Assembly: GCA_021821945.1 (NCBI GenBank)
Contig: JAJZTF010000013.1
Location: 19,572-83,571, forward strand
DNA length: 64,000 nt
Direction: 5' to 3'
Source of the DNA: Pseudomonadota bacterium
GTDB lineage: Bacteria; Pseudomonadota; Gammaproteobacteria; Burkholderiales; Gallionellaceae
Below the pieces are notes generated by a model, which worked only from the letters and a program-made list of their open reading frames with translations, made no database searches and was not told the origin of the DNA. Of this stretch, positions 1 to 8,008 are shown piece by piece. How positions within the stretch are numbered: the stretch's first letter is position 1; each line of letters opens with the position of its first letter. Both the position numbers and the translations under genes were made by a program.

Positions 1-538
1 ATTTTGCATTCAGCTGGCTTGCATTGGCCGCCGGTATCACGATGGGCGTGATGGCCGACAGGGTTGCCCTGTGGGTCACGGGATAGAGGCCCAGCACCAT
101 GCCGATGGGGAATCCGGTAAAGGCCAGAGACTCGCCCTCCCTTGCGCCGCCGTCAAGATGCAATACGGGCAATGGAGGGCCGCTGATCTTGAGCAGCGCC
201 AGGTCATGCTTGGGGTCTATGCTGACAGCCGTCGCGGTGCGCGCCTTTGCCTGATCGCCTTCGCCAGAAAATACGGCGAGCGCCTCGTGATTCTCCGAAT
301 CAAGCGGGGGCGGCAAAACATGCGCGTTGGTGATAACGTGGTTGCCGTCGCCGACCACGAAACCTGTGCCTATGAATTTCGAAGGGGGCGCCCTGTCCTG
401 CTGTATGGTTCCCACGGCGACGATGGAAGGCTTGACAGACTGCACCGTGTCTTCAAGGGATGAGGCAAGAGCAGGCAAAGCGATGCAAACAAGGCCGAGG
501 AATCCGATAGCCGGGAAATACATCGATCGCATCGGCAT
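1..538 (-). CDS. Trypsin-like serine protease, HtrA/DegP type, 3' end missing
   Basis: The frame is open from the left window edge to an ATG at 538, about 179 codons, so the C-terminus is outside the window. The product starts with a hydrophobic signal-peptide-like segment ending near ALAS, so it is probably periplasmic. Chymotrypsin-fold landmarks are a TGFVVGDG strand, the catalytic His in TNAHV and the catalytic Asp in HDLALL. The GNSGG-type serine region would lie beyond the edge. In-frame ATGs at 532 and 523 are alternative starts. The family is clear; the substrate and any PDZ domain cannot be judged. Confidence 0.8.
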   Translation of the reverse strand, partial: MPMRSMYFPAIGFLGLVCIALPALASSLEDTVQSVKPSIVAVGTIQQDRAPPSKFIGTGFVVGDGNHVITNAHVLPPPLDSENHEALAVFSGEGDQAKARTATAVSIDPKHDLALLKISGPPLPVLHLDGGAREGESLAFTGFPIGMVLGLYPVTHRATLSAITPIVIPAANASQLNAK

Positions 539-554
539 TCCCGCCATCCCAGGG

Positions 555-1286
555 TCAGCCGGTTCTGCGGCGCAACGCCAGGGCAAGAGCGCCTATCGCG
601 AAGAGTGCGATCGTGCCGGGCTCCGGGACCGTCCTCAGGTTGTTGCCAGGCGCCGTGCCGAAACCGATCAGCACGTCGGATACGGTCGATGTCGCCAGCA
701 GGCCTGCCGCCTTTATCGTGAATGTCGCCTGGTTCTGGATGAAGGGATTGTGCGAATTGTATAAGGAGCCCCCTACCTGGCCGTAGCTAGTGTTATTTTG
801 ATACATCGCTGGCCCTATGATGGTCTGGTCTGGCTGGCCGCCGCCGTTCAGATCATTGAAATAGGATTGACTGCCTGACTGTCCTTTAGTCCAGTGCACA
901 ATACTGGAAGCGGTGGAACCAACTATTGCATTGTTCAGCGTACTTGGTGAAGGGTAAGACAAGGCGCCGGTCGAGCTAATGTCGACCAGATTTCCCGAAA
1001 GCGTCACGTTGGCGCCGCTCAGGCTCAGTATGGAAGAACCATTGTTGACGGTAAACCAGAGCGAGCTGATGTTCTGGCCTACGCTCGTGATGTTGGGCTG
1101 GAGGTTGGTCAGCGTGACGACCATCGAACCTGCGGAGACATCGAAAGTGGCCTTGGCCCAGACGGGTTCATTGGCCGGGTCCGTCGCATTCGGCAAGGTG
1201 GAATAGGAATAGAATTTCGCATAGGCAGGGGTCGCCACCAGCAATGCCAGCACCAACATGCCATTTCGAATGAGATTCCAGTTCAT
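555..1286 (-). CDS. PEP-CTERM sorting-domain protein
   Basis: This 243-residue secreted protein has an N-terminal signal peptide (hydrophobic core about residues 8-22, cut near AYA). It ends with a complete PEP-CTERM tripartite signal: VPEPGT, a hydrophobic helix (about 225-238) and a terminal RRR cluster. PEP-CTERM proteins are processed by an exosortase (EpsH/XrtA) and displayed or released with exopolysaccharide. The middle is rich in Ser, Thr, Asn and Gly, as usual, with no recognisable enzyme domain. A sigma-54-type promoter lies about 40 bp upstream, and exosortase-associated genes diverge from the same intergenic region. Confidence 0.92.
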   Translation of the reverse strand: MNWNLIRNGMLVLALLVATPAYAKFYSYSTLPNATDPANEPVWAKATFDVSAGSMVVTLTNLQPNITSVGQNISSLWFTVNNGSSILSLSGANVTLSGNLVDISSTGALSYPSPSTLNNAIVGSTASSIVHWTKGQSGSQSYFNDLNGGGQPDQTIIGPAMYQNNTSYGQVGGSLYNSHNPFIQNQATFTIKAAGLLATSTVSDVLIGFGTAPGNNLRTVPEPGTIALFAIGALALALRRRTG

Positions 1287-1327
1287 CTTTACACCTGCAG
1301 CCTTGAATAAATTCCTAACGGAATATA

Positions 1328-1343
1328 AGCAAAATCTGTACCA
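1328..1343 (-). promoter_or_regulatory. Sigma-54 (RpoN) -24/-12 promoter for the PEP-CTERM gene
   Basis: On the minus strand the sequence TGGTACAGATTTTGCT matches the sigma-54 consensus TGGYACR-N4-TTGCW at every defined position, with the -24 GG and -12 GC spaced correctly. The inferred transcript start near 1317 leaves a leader of about 30 nt before the ATG at 1286. The upstream DNA is A/T-rich, which would suit IHF bending. Many exosortase-A organisms encode a PrsK/PrsR pair, PrsR being a sigma-54 activator, so this control is plausible. Confidence 0.7.
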
Positions 1344-1472
1344 TAAAAAAATAACGGTTTATTTTCAATTTGCTACAGAATCCGATGCGTGGAACATTCA
1401 TCTCGCGGATCATCGGATGTAAAATTTTCCGACAAATCCCAACGAAGCAACCCGTACCCGACGGAGGCAGGC

Positions 1473-1478
1473 TATAAT
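1473..1478 (+). promoter_or_regulatory. Possible -10 element (TATAAT) for the ACP operon
   Basis: A perfect TATAAT lies 29 bp before the ATG at 1507, preceded by GC. No good -35 hexamer is seen at the right distance, so this is a weak prediction. It would drive the ACP and hydrolase genes away from the divergent PEP-CTERM gene. Confidence 0.35.
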
Positions 1479-1506
1479 CCCGGCCGATTTTCCAACTGGA
1501 GCAGGC

Positions 1507-1758
1507 ATGACGAATTTTGACGAAGTCCGGACGATTGTAGGCAACTCTTTGCAGCTTGGCAACAGAATACAGACGATGACGCGGGAAACCCATCTTCTTG
1601 GCAGCCTGCCCGAGCTGGACTCGATGGCCGTGGTCAACCTGATCGCAGCGCTCGAGGAGCACTTCGGGTTTGTCGTTGACGACGACGAGATCAGCGCGGA
1701 GGTTTTTTCGACCCTGGGCAGCCTTGAAGATTTCGTGACGCAGAAGCTCTCCTCATGA
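1507..1758 (+). CDS. Acyl carrier protein, exosortase-A system associated
   Basis: This is an 83-residue acidic acyl carrier protein. The phosphopantetheine attachment serine is in the LDSMAV motif at the start of helix II, and the rest follows the four-helix ACP pattern. It is distinct from the housekeeping AcpP at 13.1 kb. A GGAG ribosome site lies just before the ATG. Its stop overlaps the next start as ATGA. ACP, hydrolase 2 and hydrolase 1 in a row is the known arrangement at exosortase-A exopolysaccharide loci, where this ACP is thought to serve a dedicated acyl transfer. Confidence 0.88.
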   Translation: MTNFDEVRTIVGNSLQLGNRIQTMTRETHLLGSLPELDSMAVVNLIAALEEHFGFVVDDDEISAEVFSTLGSLEDFVTQKLSS

Positions 1759-2567
1759 GCGCATTCCGGCCCTTCTTCATGCAGACCGAAGCGGGCCGGC
1801 GTTTTTTCATTCACCATCCCTGCACTACCGCCTGCAAGGGCGCTGTCCTGTATGTGCATCCCTTCGCCGAGGAAATGAACAAGAGCCGCCGCATGGCGGC
1901 CATGCAGGCAAGAAGCCTCTCGGAAACCGGCTATTCCGTGCTGCAGATCGATCTTTACGGTTGTGGCGACAGCGAAGGCGACCTCCGGGATGCCAGATGG
2001 GAAATCTGGAAACAGGACCTGAGGCTCGGCCTTCAATGGCTAAGGGAACAGCATGAGCTGCCTGTCACGCTGTGGGGTTTGAGGCTGGGTGCACTGCTGG
2101 CGCTCGATTTCGCAAGAGACGAGAATTTTCCATTCGAAAAAATGCTCCTCTGGCAGCCCGTGCACAGCGGCGAGGCCCATCTTGCGCAGTTTCTGCGCCT
2201 CCGTCTTGCAAATGCGATGATTTCAGGCAAGGCGAAGGTCAGCCTTCAGGACCTGAAACAAGAACTGGCATCGGCAGGCACGCTCGAAATTGCGGGCTAT
2301 GAATTGCCATATGAACTTGCCGAATCGATGAGCCGCCTGAAACTGGAAGAGCTCGGCAAACCCGGCGTTCCCCATCACTGGCTGGAAACCATGCCCGATG
2401 CAGGTTCAGCACTCCCGCCCGCATCTGGCCGGATTGCAAGCGCATGGAAAAGCAGCGGCATCCCGATCCGGATTCACAAGGCCCAGGGCGAGCCATTCTG
2501 GTCGACCCAGGAGATCACGGATTGCCCCGATCTCATCGCCCAGACAACGGGGATATTTGCGGCATGA
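1755..2567 (+). CDS. Exosortase-A system-associated hydrolase 2 (alpha/beta fold)
   Basis: This 270-residue alpha/beta-hydrolase-fold protein resembles the exosortase-associated hydrolase 2 family: an HPFAEEMNKSRRM block near residues 35-47 and DLYGCGDSEGD near 66-76. The nucleophile elbow reads LWGLRLG, with Arg110 where a catalytic Ser is expected, so classical hydrolase chemistry is doubtful. It overlaps both neighbours by four bases (ATGA), indicating translational coupling with the ACP and hydrolase 1. The substrate is unknown; a role in exopolysaccharide or envelope acylation is inferred from context only. Confidence 0.85.
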   Translation: MSAFRPFFMQTEAGRRFFIHHPCTTACKGAVLYVHPFAEEMNKSRRMAAMQARSLSETGYSVLQIDLYGCGDSEGDLRDARWEIWKQDLRLGLQWLREQHELPVTLWGLRLGALLALDFARDENFPFEKMLLWQPVHSGEAHLAQFLRLRLANAMISGKAKVSLQDLKQELASAGTLEIAGYELPYELAESMSRLKLEELGKPGVPHHWLETMPDAGSALPPASGRIASAWKSSGIPIRIHKAQGEPFWSTQEITDCPDLIAQTTGIFAA

Positions 2568-3400
2568 GCGCATACACGGAAACCGCGTTTTCTTTCGAGT
2601 GCGAAGGAAACAGCCTGGCGGCCATCCTCGCAGCTCCCGACAAGCCTTCCGCACAGGGCGTGCTCGTCATCGTCGGCGGACCGCAATACCGCGCAGGCAG
2701 CCACAGGCAGTTCACGCTGCTGTCCAGGTCCCTGGCGGAGGCAGGCATCCCCTGCATGCGCTTCGACTACCGGGGCATGGGGGACAGCGAAGGCAGGCTG
2801 CACATGTTCGAGGAAGTTGAAACGGACATAGCCAGGGCTCTGGATGCCTGTTTCGCGAACTGCCCCGGGCTCGAGAAGGTCGCGCTCTGGGGGCTGTGCG
2901 ATGCGGCTTCGGCCGCGATCTTCCATGCGCATCGAGATTCAAGGGTGAACGGCCTGGTGCTGGCAAATCCCTGGGTCAGGACACAGCAGGGAGAAGCCAA
3001 GGCCAGGCTCAAGCACTACTACCTGTCCAAGCTGACAGATCCCGCCCTGTGGCGAAAACTCTTTTCCGGCAAATTCGATTTTTCGGATTCCTTCAGGAGC
3101 TTCTTTGGCTCGGTCTCGAAAGCAAGACGGGAACCGCAAAAAAGCGATCAGCCCCTGCCCGAAAAAATGCGCATCGGCCTTGAAAAATTTAGCGGCAAGG
3201 TTCTCCTGATCCTGAGCGGCAACGATCTCGTCGCGCGCGAATTCGAGGATGCGGTGCAAGCATCCGGCGCATGGCAATCCCTACTCGGGAGCCCGAGGTT
3301 TTGCCGCAAGGATCTTGCCGATGCAGACCACACCTTCTCTTCCAGAAAATGGCGGGATCAGGTGAGCGAGTGGACCCGCGAGTGGGTCAAGAAACTCTAA
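2564..3400 (+). CDS. Exosortase-A system-associated hydrolase 1 (alpha/beta fold)
   Basis: The start is the ATG at 2564 inside the upstream stop; the frame is open further upstream but only by chance. The 278-residue product has the family block VIVGGPQYRAGSHRQF (about 36-50), the DYRGMGDSEG turn, and an elbow WGLCDAA with Cys112 as the candidate nucleophile. It is the last gene of the ACP operon. It converges with the antiporter gene, leaving only 5 bp between stops. The AMP-ligase and decarboxylase genes that often follow in exosortase-A clusters are absent here. Confidence 0.86.
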   Translation: MSAYTETAFSFECEGNSLAAILAAPDKPSAQGVLVIVGGPQYRAGSHRQFTLLSRSLAEAGIPCMRFDYRGMGDSEGRLHMFEEVETDIARALDACFANCPGLEKVALWGLCDAASAAIFHAHRDSRVNGLVLANPWVRTQQGEAKARLKHYYLSKLTDPALWRKLFSGKFDFSDSFRSFFGSVSKARREPQKSDQPLPEKMRIGLEKFSGKVLLILSGNDLVAREFEDAVQASGAWQSLLGSPRFCRKDLADADHTFSSRKWRDQVSEWTREWVKKL

Positions 3401-3405
3401 TCCGC

Positions 3406-4644
3406 TTAGCCGCCCGATAACAGCCCCAGCCTTTTCGCGACCCATGAAGTCGTCGTCGCCTGTATGAGTATCGTCACCAGGATCGCGATGAAGGCAACGG
3501 ATGCGACGATCTCGGCCCCCGGCGCCCTGGCTCCCAGAAGCATGCCGGAGAGCGCGCCCGGAATCACGCCAGTCTCGCGCGTCCAGCACATGAAGAGCAA
3601 TTCCTTGAAGCTCCATCTGGCGCGCCTGTCAGGCAATGCACAAAGAAAAACCGTGCAAGGCCTGGCGACCAGCATGAAGATCGCCACCACGGCAGCGCCA
3701 GCGTAAAGATAGCGGTCCATCAGTGCAAAATTCACCTGACTGCCGAGCAGGATGAAGATGAACATGCGCATGATCAGCGCGGTGGTCATCACGAAATCCT
3801 CGAGCTGGCGGTTTTCCGCCTTCGAGCGTGAAAAGCCCAGGGACTCGACATTGCCCAGCATGATGCCGAAAACGAACACCGCCATGAAACCGCTGGCATG
3901 CATTCCGTCTGCAGCGATGTAGGCGCCGATCACGGCCATCAGGGTGACCACCGGGGCGAATTCCTCGAGGAAGCCGAATCGCTCGTGCGAAATCAGCAGG
4001 GCGGCAAGGTAACCCAGAATGCCGCCTGTCGCGATGCCGTATAGCGACTGCTTCAACAGACCAGACAACGCATCCGCAGTGGAAAAATTCTCCGAACCCG
4101 TCGCGATTCCCAGCACGGTGAAGGTGAGTATCGCACCCATCGCATCGTTGAAGGCCGACTCGCTCATCACGGTCTGGGCGATGCGCGGCCTTATCCTGAC
4201 CTCTTTGAAAACAGGGACCAGGGTCGCCGGGTCCGTGGAAGAAAGGACTGCGCCCAGAAGCAGGGCGATGATGAAGGGCACATGCAGAAAGTAGTAGGCG
4301 GCAAGCCCCGTGATTGCCGCCGTGATCAGAACACCGGCTGTCGCGAGCAGCAGGATCGAGATCCATACTTCCTTCAGCACCCCAAGCCTGATCGACGCCC
4401 CGCCATCGAACAGGATATAGCTGGCACCGAAGATCAGGATGAGCTGGTTGACGCTGGAGGTGGCGCTTATATCCAATAGCCCCAGCGCGTCTGGACCGAC
4501 CAGCATGCCCACGAGAAGAAACACCGCGACATCCGGCGCGCGGATGAACCTTGCCAGAAGGCTGGAAAGCGTGCCAAGCCCAAGTATCACGCCGAACAGA
4601 AGAAGCGTGTGCTTGGCCAATTCCAGCGCGTGAGAACTTTCCAT
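3406..4644 (-). CDS. Cation/proton antiporter, CPA1 (NhaP-like)
   Basis: The 412-residue product is almost wholly hydrophobic with about 11-12 predicted membrane helices and the Na+/H+ exchanger fold. Landmarks include FLLVGMLVGPDALG near residues 40-53, SSTDPATLVPVF (about 138-149) carrying the transport Asp, and an ESAFNDAMGAI segment near 162-172. It exchanges protons for a monovalent cation across the inner membrane; the ion is not predictable. Its ATG directly abuts the manC stop (TAGATG), so the two are probably co-transcribed. Homologues commonly carry a C-terminal cytoplasmic TrkA-type domain, which is lacking here. Confidence 0.85.
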   Translation of the reverse strand: MESSHALELAKHTLLLFGVILGLGTLSSLLARFIRAPDVAVFLLVGMLVGPDALGLLDISATSSVNQLILIFGASYILFDGGASIRLGVLKEVWISILLLATAGVLITAAITGLAAYYFLHVPFIIALLLGAVLSSTDPATLVPVFKEVRIRPRIAQTVMSESAFNDAMGAILTFTVLGIATGSENFSTADALSGLLKQSLYGIATGGILGYLAALLISHERFGFLEEFAPVVTLMAVIGAYIAADGMHASGFMAVFVFGIMLGNVESLGFSRSKAENRQLEDFVMTTALIMRMFIFILLGSQVNFALMDRYLYAGAAVVAIFMLVARPCTVFLCALPDRRARWSFKELLFMCWTRETGVIPGALSGMLLGARAPGAEIVASVAFIAILVTILIQATTTSWVAKRLGLLSGG

Positions 4645-6066
4645 CTAGCTGCGCTTGTAATCGTCCTGGAAACGCACGATGTCGTCCTCGCCGAGATAGC
4701 TGCCGGACTGGACTTCTATCATGAAGAGCGGAAGCTTTCCCACGTTCTCGAGGCGGTGCGTCTGGCCGATGGGAATATAGGTGGACTGGTTCTCATGCAG
4801 CAGCTCGACCCTGTCTCCGCAGGTCACCTTCGCCGTGCCAGAGACGACTATCCAGTGTTCCGCCCGATGATAGTGCATCTGCAATGAGAGCTTGGCGGCC
4901 GGCTTCACCATGATGCGCTTGACCTGGAAGCGCTCTCCCATGTCTATGCCCTCGTAATAGCCCCAGGGCCTGTAGACCCGCCTGTGCACGAGATGCTCCG
5001 TGCGCTCGGCCTGCTTAAGATACTCCACAGCATGCTTCACATCCTGCGCCATATCCTTGTGCATCACGAGAACCGCATCCGCCGTTTCGACCACCACGAG
5101 GTCTCGCACCCCTATGGTCGCCACCATGCGGCTTTCGGCCCGCACGTACGAGCCCTGGGTCTCCGCGATATAAACATCGCCGCGCACCGAATTGCCGCGC
5201 GCATCCTGCTCGCTGACTTCAGCCAGCGAAGACCATGAGCCGATGTCGTTCCAGCCGATATCGACGCAGACCAGGGCTGCAGACTTTGTGCGCTCCATCA
5301 CTGCATAGTCGATGGATTCGGATGGGCAGGCTGCGAAATCGCTCTCGTGCAGGCGGCAAAAGTCGAGATCGTGCGTGCTGTTCTGCCAGGCGAGCTCTGC
5401 GGCCTTGTGGATGTCCGGCCGGTGAGCCTCTAGCTCGGCAAGATAAACCGACGCCTTGAACACGAACATGCCGCTGTTCCAGAAAAACTTTCCGGATGCC
5501 AGAAATGCCTTCGCCGTATCAAGATCAGGCTTTTCCACAAAGCGTGCGACCGAGAAGGAGTCCTCCTCTGCAAGAGCGATTCCTTGTTCGATGTAGCCAA
5601 AACCCGTGGCGGGGTAGTCCGGCCTGATGCCGAAGGTCACGAGCCTGTCCTGCTGCGCAAGCGCACCTGCCTTGCGGATCGCACTTTGAAAGCCCTCCAC
5701 ATCCCGGATCAGATGATCCGCGGCCATCACCAGAAGGATCGCGTCCTCGCTTCTATCGAGCGCTGCAAGTGCAGCGACGGCAACCGCAGGCGCTGTGTTC
5801 CTCCCGGCAGGCTCCAGTATATGCAGAAGGGGCTGCGTGCCTATCGCCTGCATCTGCTCCGCAGCCAGGAAACGGTGATCGTTGTTGCAAACCACGAGCG
5901 GCGCACTCACATTGGGCAATCCCTTCAACCGCAATACTGTTTCCTGGAACAGCGTTCGCTCGGACAAAAGCGGCAAAAACTGCTTGGGCAGCGCTGTACG
6001 CGACAGCGGCCAAAGGCGCGTCCCCGAACCGCCTGACAGAACAACGGGATAGATATTGGGCAGCAT
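4645..6066 (-). CDS. manC: Mannose-1-phosphate guanylyltransferase / mannose-6-phosphate isomerase
   Basis: This 473-residue bifunctional enzyme makes GDP-mannose for exopolysaccharide or O-antigen. The N-terminal nucleotidyltransferase carries LSGGSGTRLWPLSR (about residues 9-22) and PKQFLPL, plus the FVEKPDLDTA substrate motif. The C-terminal cupin isomerase domain has RPWGYYEGID, QMHYHRAEHW and YIPIGQTHRLEN. Length is normal for the AlgA/ManC/XanB family. Its place beside exosortase-associated genes suggests a mannose-containing surface polymer. Confidence 0.95.
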   Translation of the reverse strand: MLPNIYPVVLSGGSGTRLWPLSRTALPKQFLPLLSERTLFQETVLRLKGLPNVSAPLVVCNNDHRFLAAEQMQAIGTQPLLHILEPAGRNTAPAVAVAALAALDRSEDAILLVMAADHLIRDVEGFQSAIRKAGALAQQDRLVTFGIRPDYPATGFGYIEQGIALAEEDSFSVARFVEKPDLDTAKAFLASGKFFWNSGMFVFKASVYLAELEAHRPDIHKAAELAWQNSTHDLDFCRLHESDFAACPSESIDYAVMERTKSAALVCVDIGWNDIGSWSSLAEVSEQDARGNSVRGDVYIAETQGSYVRAESRMVATIGVRDLVVVETADAVLVMHKDMAQDVKHAVEYLKQAERTEHLVHRRVYRPWGYYEGIDMGERFQVKRIMVKPAAKLSLQMHYHRAEHWIVVSGTAKVTCGDRVELLHENQSTYIPIGQTHRLENVGKLPLFMIEVQSGSYLGEDDIVRFQDDYKRS

Positions 6067-6155
6067 GGATTATTTCCTCGGATCTCTAAAAAGTGAACAT
6101 TGCGCCCAGTCATCACCCAGGCTTTCATAAAGGCATGCGCAACCTCTTGTCCGTA

Positions 6156-6635
6156 CTACTGATGTTCGTCGTTTGCCTTGCCGCTTCCTTCCATTCTCTC
6201 GATTGCTTCCGAGTTAAGCGGAATGAACTGTCCTGCAAGACCGATAAATTCAACATCTGGCAGATCTTTATTAAACGCTCTCATCACATGCATATTAAGT
6301 GTGAAAATCTTAAACACCAAGAAGTTTTGCTCTTCCACTGCGGAATCTAAAAATAAATTTGTCATGCCTTGCGCAAAGCTGCCAAACAGCGGATCGCTCC
6401 CCGGCTCACTCCTATCGATTCTTGAAAATATCCTTTTGGTTAAAAACTCGGTAAACCGGGGTTTGCTGGGCGCAGTAAGAGCGAGAACTATTGCAACAAG
6501 AATTGTTGCAATGCTCAGCAGGAGGAATTTATTATTCTTCACCGATGAAACAGCCGGCGCATGCAGCATCTCTTCACTATGCTTGGACTTGCCGGCATCC
6601 GAGTTAATTTCTTCAGCACTGGATTTCTTTGTCAT
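6156..6635 (-). CDS. Membrane-anchored protein, DUF4359-like
   Basis: The 159-residue product has a polar N-terminus of about 35 residues, one membrane helix (about 37-55, LLLSIATILVAIVLALT) and a soluble C-terminal domain of about 100 residues. The pattern NFLVFKIFTLNM followed by FIGLAGQFIPL resembles DUF4359 proteins; this is a resemblance from memory. AAGGAAAGG before the ATG is a good ribosome site. Nothing nearby points to a function. Confidence 0.6.
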   Translation of the reverse strand: MTKKSSAEEINSDAGKSKHSEEMLHAPAVSSVKNNKFLLLSIATILVAIVLALTAPSKPRFTEFLTKRIFSRIDRSEPGSDPLFGSFAQGMTNLFLDSAVEEQNFLVFKIFTLNMHVMRAFNKDLPDVEFIGLAGQFIPLNSEAIERMEGSGKANDEHQ

Positions 6636-6672
6636 GGTGCACCTTTCCTTGGATTCGGGTTTGAATCGGACG

Positions 6673-6692
6673 TCTGAAAATCATGTTTCAGA
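6673..6692. repeat. Inverted repeat upstream of the DUF4359-like gene
   Basis: Two 7-base arms, TCTGAAA and TTTCAGA, flank a 6-base spacer. The repeat lies 38 bp upstream of the start at 6635. With no T-run it is more like an operator than a terminator, but it could be chance. Confidence 0.3.
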
Positions 6693-6781
6693 TTAACCAT
6701 GCACAAGGCTTCTGCTCATGATGAATGGCATACAGCATTCGATATTAAACGGTTTCCGGCAGCTTTCCAATGGCTTTGGAC

Positions 6782-6873
6782 TGGTGCCCGGAGCCGGGGT
6801 CGAACCGGCACGCTGGTTTTACCCAAGCGACGGATTTTAAGTCCGTTGTGTCTACCAATTTCACCACCCGGGC
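6782..6873 (-). tRNA. leuZ: tRNA-Leu (TAA)
   Basis: Read on the minus strand, the gene begins GCCCGGGTGG, has the D-loop GTGAAATTGGTAGAC, an anticodon loop CTTAAAA with anticodon TAA, a long variable arm as expected for leucine, the T-loop GTTCGACCC, a matching acceptor strand TCCGGGC and an encoded CCA end. It is the last gene of the Gly-Gly-Cys-Leu tRNA cluster. Confidence 0.95.
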
Positions 6874-6880
6874 AGGCGTA

Positions 6881-6954
6881 TGGAGGTGCGTCCCAGAGTC
6901 GAACTGGGCTGACCGGATTTGCAATCCGGGGCATAACCGCTTTGCTAACGCACC
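6881..6954 (-). tRNA. cysT: tRNA-Cys (GCA)
   Basis: This 74-nt tRNA on the minus strand has acceptor strands GGTGCGT and ACGCACC, anticodon loop ATTGCAA with anticodon GCA, T-loop GTTCGACTC, discriminator T and an encoded CCA. Only 7 bp separate it from tRNA-Leu, so the two are surely co-transcribed. Confidence 0.96.
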
Positions 6955-6992
6955 ATAAAAATAAGGGAAAGCCTGATGCTTTCCCTTGAATG

Positions 6993-7068
6993 TGGAGCGG
7001 GAAAAGAGTCTCGAACTCTCGACCTCAACCTTGGCAAGGTTGCGCTCTACCAACTGAGCTACTCCCGC
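6993..7068 (-). tRNA. glyW: tRNA-Gly (GCC), copy 2
   Basis: This 76-nt tRNA on the minus strand starts GCGGGAGTAGCTCAG, with anticodon loop TTGCCAA (GCC) and an encoded CCA. It is nearly identical to the copy at 7113-7188, differing in one base of the 3' acceptor arm where this copy has a C-A mismatch-like TTTCCCGC instead of TCTCCCGC. Confidence 0.96.
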
Positions 7069-7112
7069 ATTTGGAGCATCGCATCGTAAGGTTGACAGTA
7101 TATCTGTTCAAC

Positions 7113-7188
7113 TGGAGCGGGAGAAGAGTCTCGAACTCTCGACCTCAACCTTGGCAAGGTTGCGCTCTACCAACTGAGCTACTCCCGC
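7113..7188 (-). tRNA. glyW: tRNA-Gly (GCC), copy 1
   Basis: This is the first gene of the minus-strand tRNA cluster, 76 nt, with anticodon GCC and an encoded CCA end. It duplicates the next gene 44 bp downstream. The order Gly(GCC)-Cys(GCA)-Leu(TAA) matches the glyW-cysT-leuZ transcript of enterobacteria, here with glycine doubled. Confidence 0.96.
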
Positions 7189-7243
7189 ATTGCGAGGCGC
7201 GAATTATAGGTTTTCCAGGATTTCTGTCAACATATTTTCGCAG

Positions 7244-8008
7244 CTACACCCTGAACAGACGGGAGAAATTCGCACTGGTGGCATCCCCGACTTCCGCCGC
7301 GCTGATGCCGCGAAGCTGCGCGATCTCTTCGGCCACATGCCTGACATAGGCGGGCTGGTTGACCTTTCCCCTGAAAGGCACGGGCGCGAGATAGGGGGAG
7401 TCGGTTTCGATCAGCATGCGGTCAATCGGCACCTGTCTTGCGACCTCCTTCAGTTCCTTCGCGCTCTTGAAAGTCACGATGCCCGAGAAGGAAATGTAGA
7501 ACCCCATGTCCAGCGCGGCCCTGGCCACTTCCCAGCTCTCCGTGAAACAATGCATCACGCCGCCGACTACGCAGGCATCCTCCTCTTCCATGATGCGAAG
7601 CGTGTCCTCCGATGCGCTTCTGGTGTGGATGATCAGGGGCTTCCTGCACTGCTTGGCGGCCCTGATGTGGTTGCGGAATCTCGCACGCTGCCATTCGAGA
7701 TCGCCCGTCAGCCTGTAATAGTCGAGCCCCGTCTCGCCGATCGCGATGACCCTGGGATGATCTGCAAGTTCGACCAGGCGCTCAACGGTCGGCTCTTCGA
7801 CCGCCTCGTAATCCGGATGCACGCCGACAGACGCATAGACGTTGGTGTGCGCGACTGCCAGTTCCAGCACTTCCGGGAAATCCTCCAGATTGACGGACAC
7901 GCATAGTGCGCTCGTCACATCGTTCTGCTGCATCCGCTGCAACACACCTTCGATGTCGGCCGCGAGATCCTTGAAGTTGATGTGGCAATGCGAATCTATG
8001 TATGGCAT
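7244..8008 (-). CDS. TatD-family metal-dependent deoxyribonuclease
   Basis: This 254-residue TIM-barrel hydrolase has all TatD metal-binding motifs: DSHCHINF at residues 4-11, GETGLDYYR near 95, a HTRSA histidine, an MHCF histidine and ETDSPYLAP near the C-terminus. It is the YcfH-like paralogue encoded after holB in many proteobacteria. The start overlaps the holB stop by 13 bp, so it belongs to the tmk-holB operon. TatD enzymes are 3'-5' exonucleases or DNA-repair nucleases; the exact substrate is not known. Confidence 0.93.
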   Translation of the reverse strand: MPYIDSHCHINFKDLAADIEGVLQRMQQNDVTSALCVSVNLEDFPEVLELAVAHTNVYASVGVHPDYEAVEEPTVERLVELADHPRVIAIGETGLDYYRLTGDLEWQRARFRNHIRAAKQCRKPLIIHTRSASEDTLRIMEEEDACVVGGVMHCFTESWEVARAALDMGFYISFSGIVTFKSAKELKEVARQVPIDRMLIETDSPYLAPVPFRGKVNQPAYVRHVAEEIAQLRGISAAEVGDATSANFSRLFRV

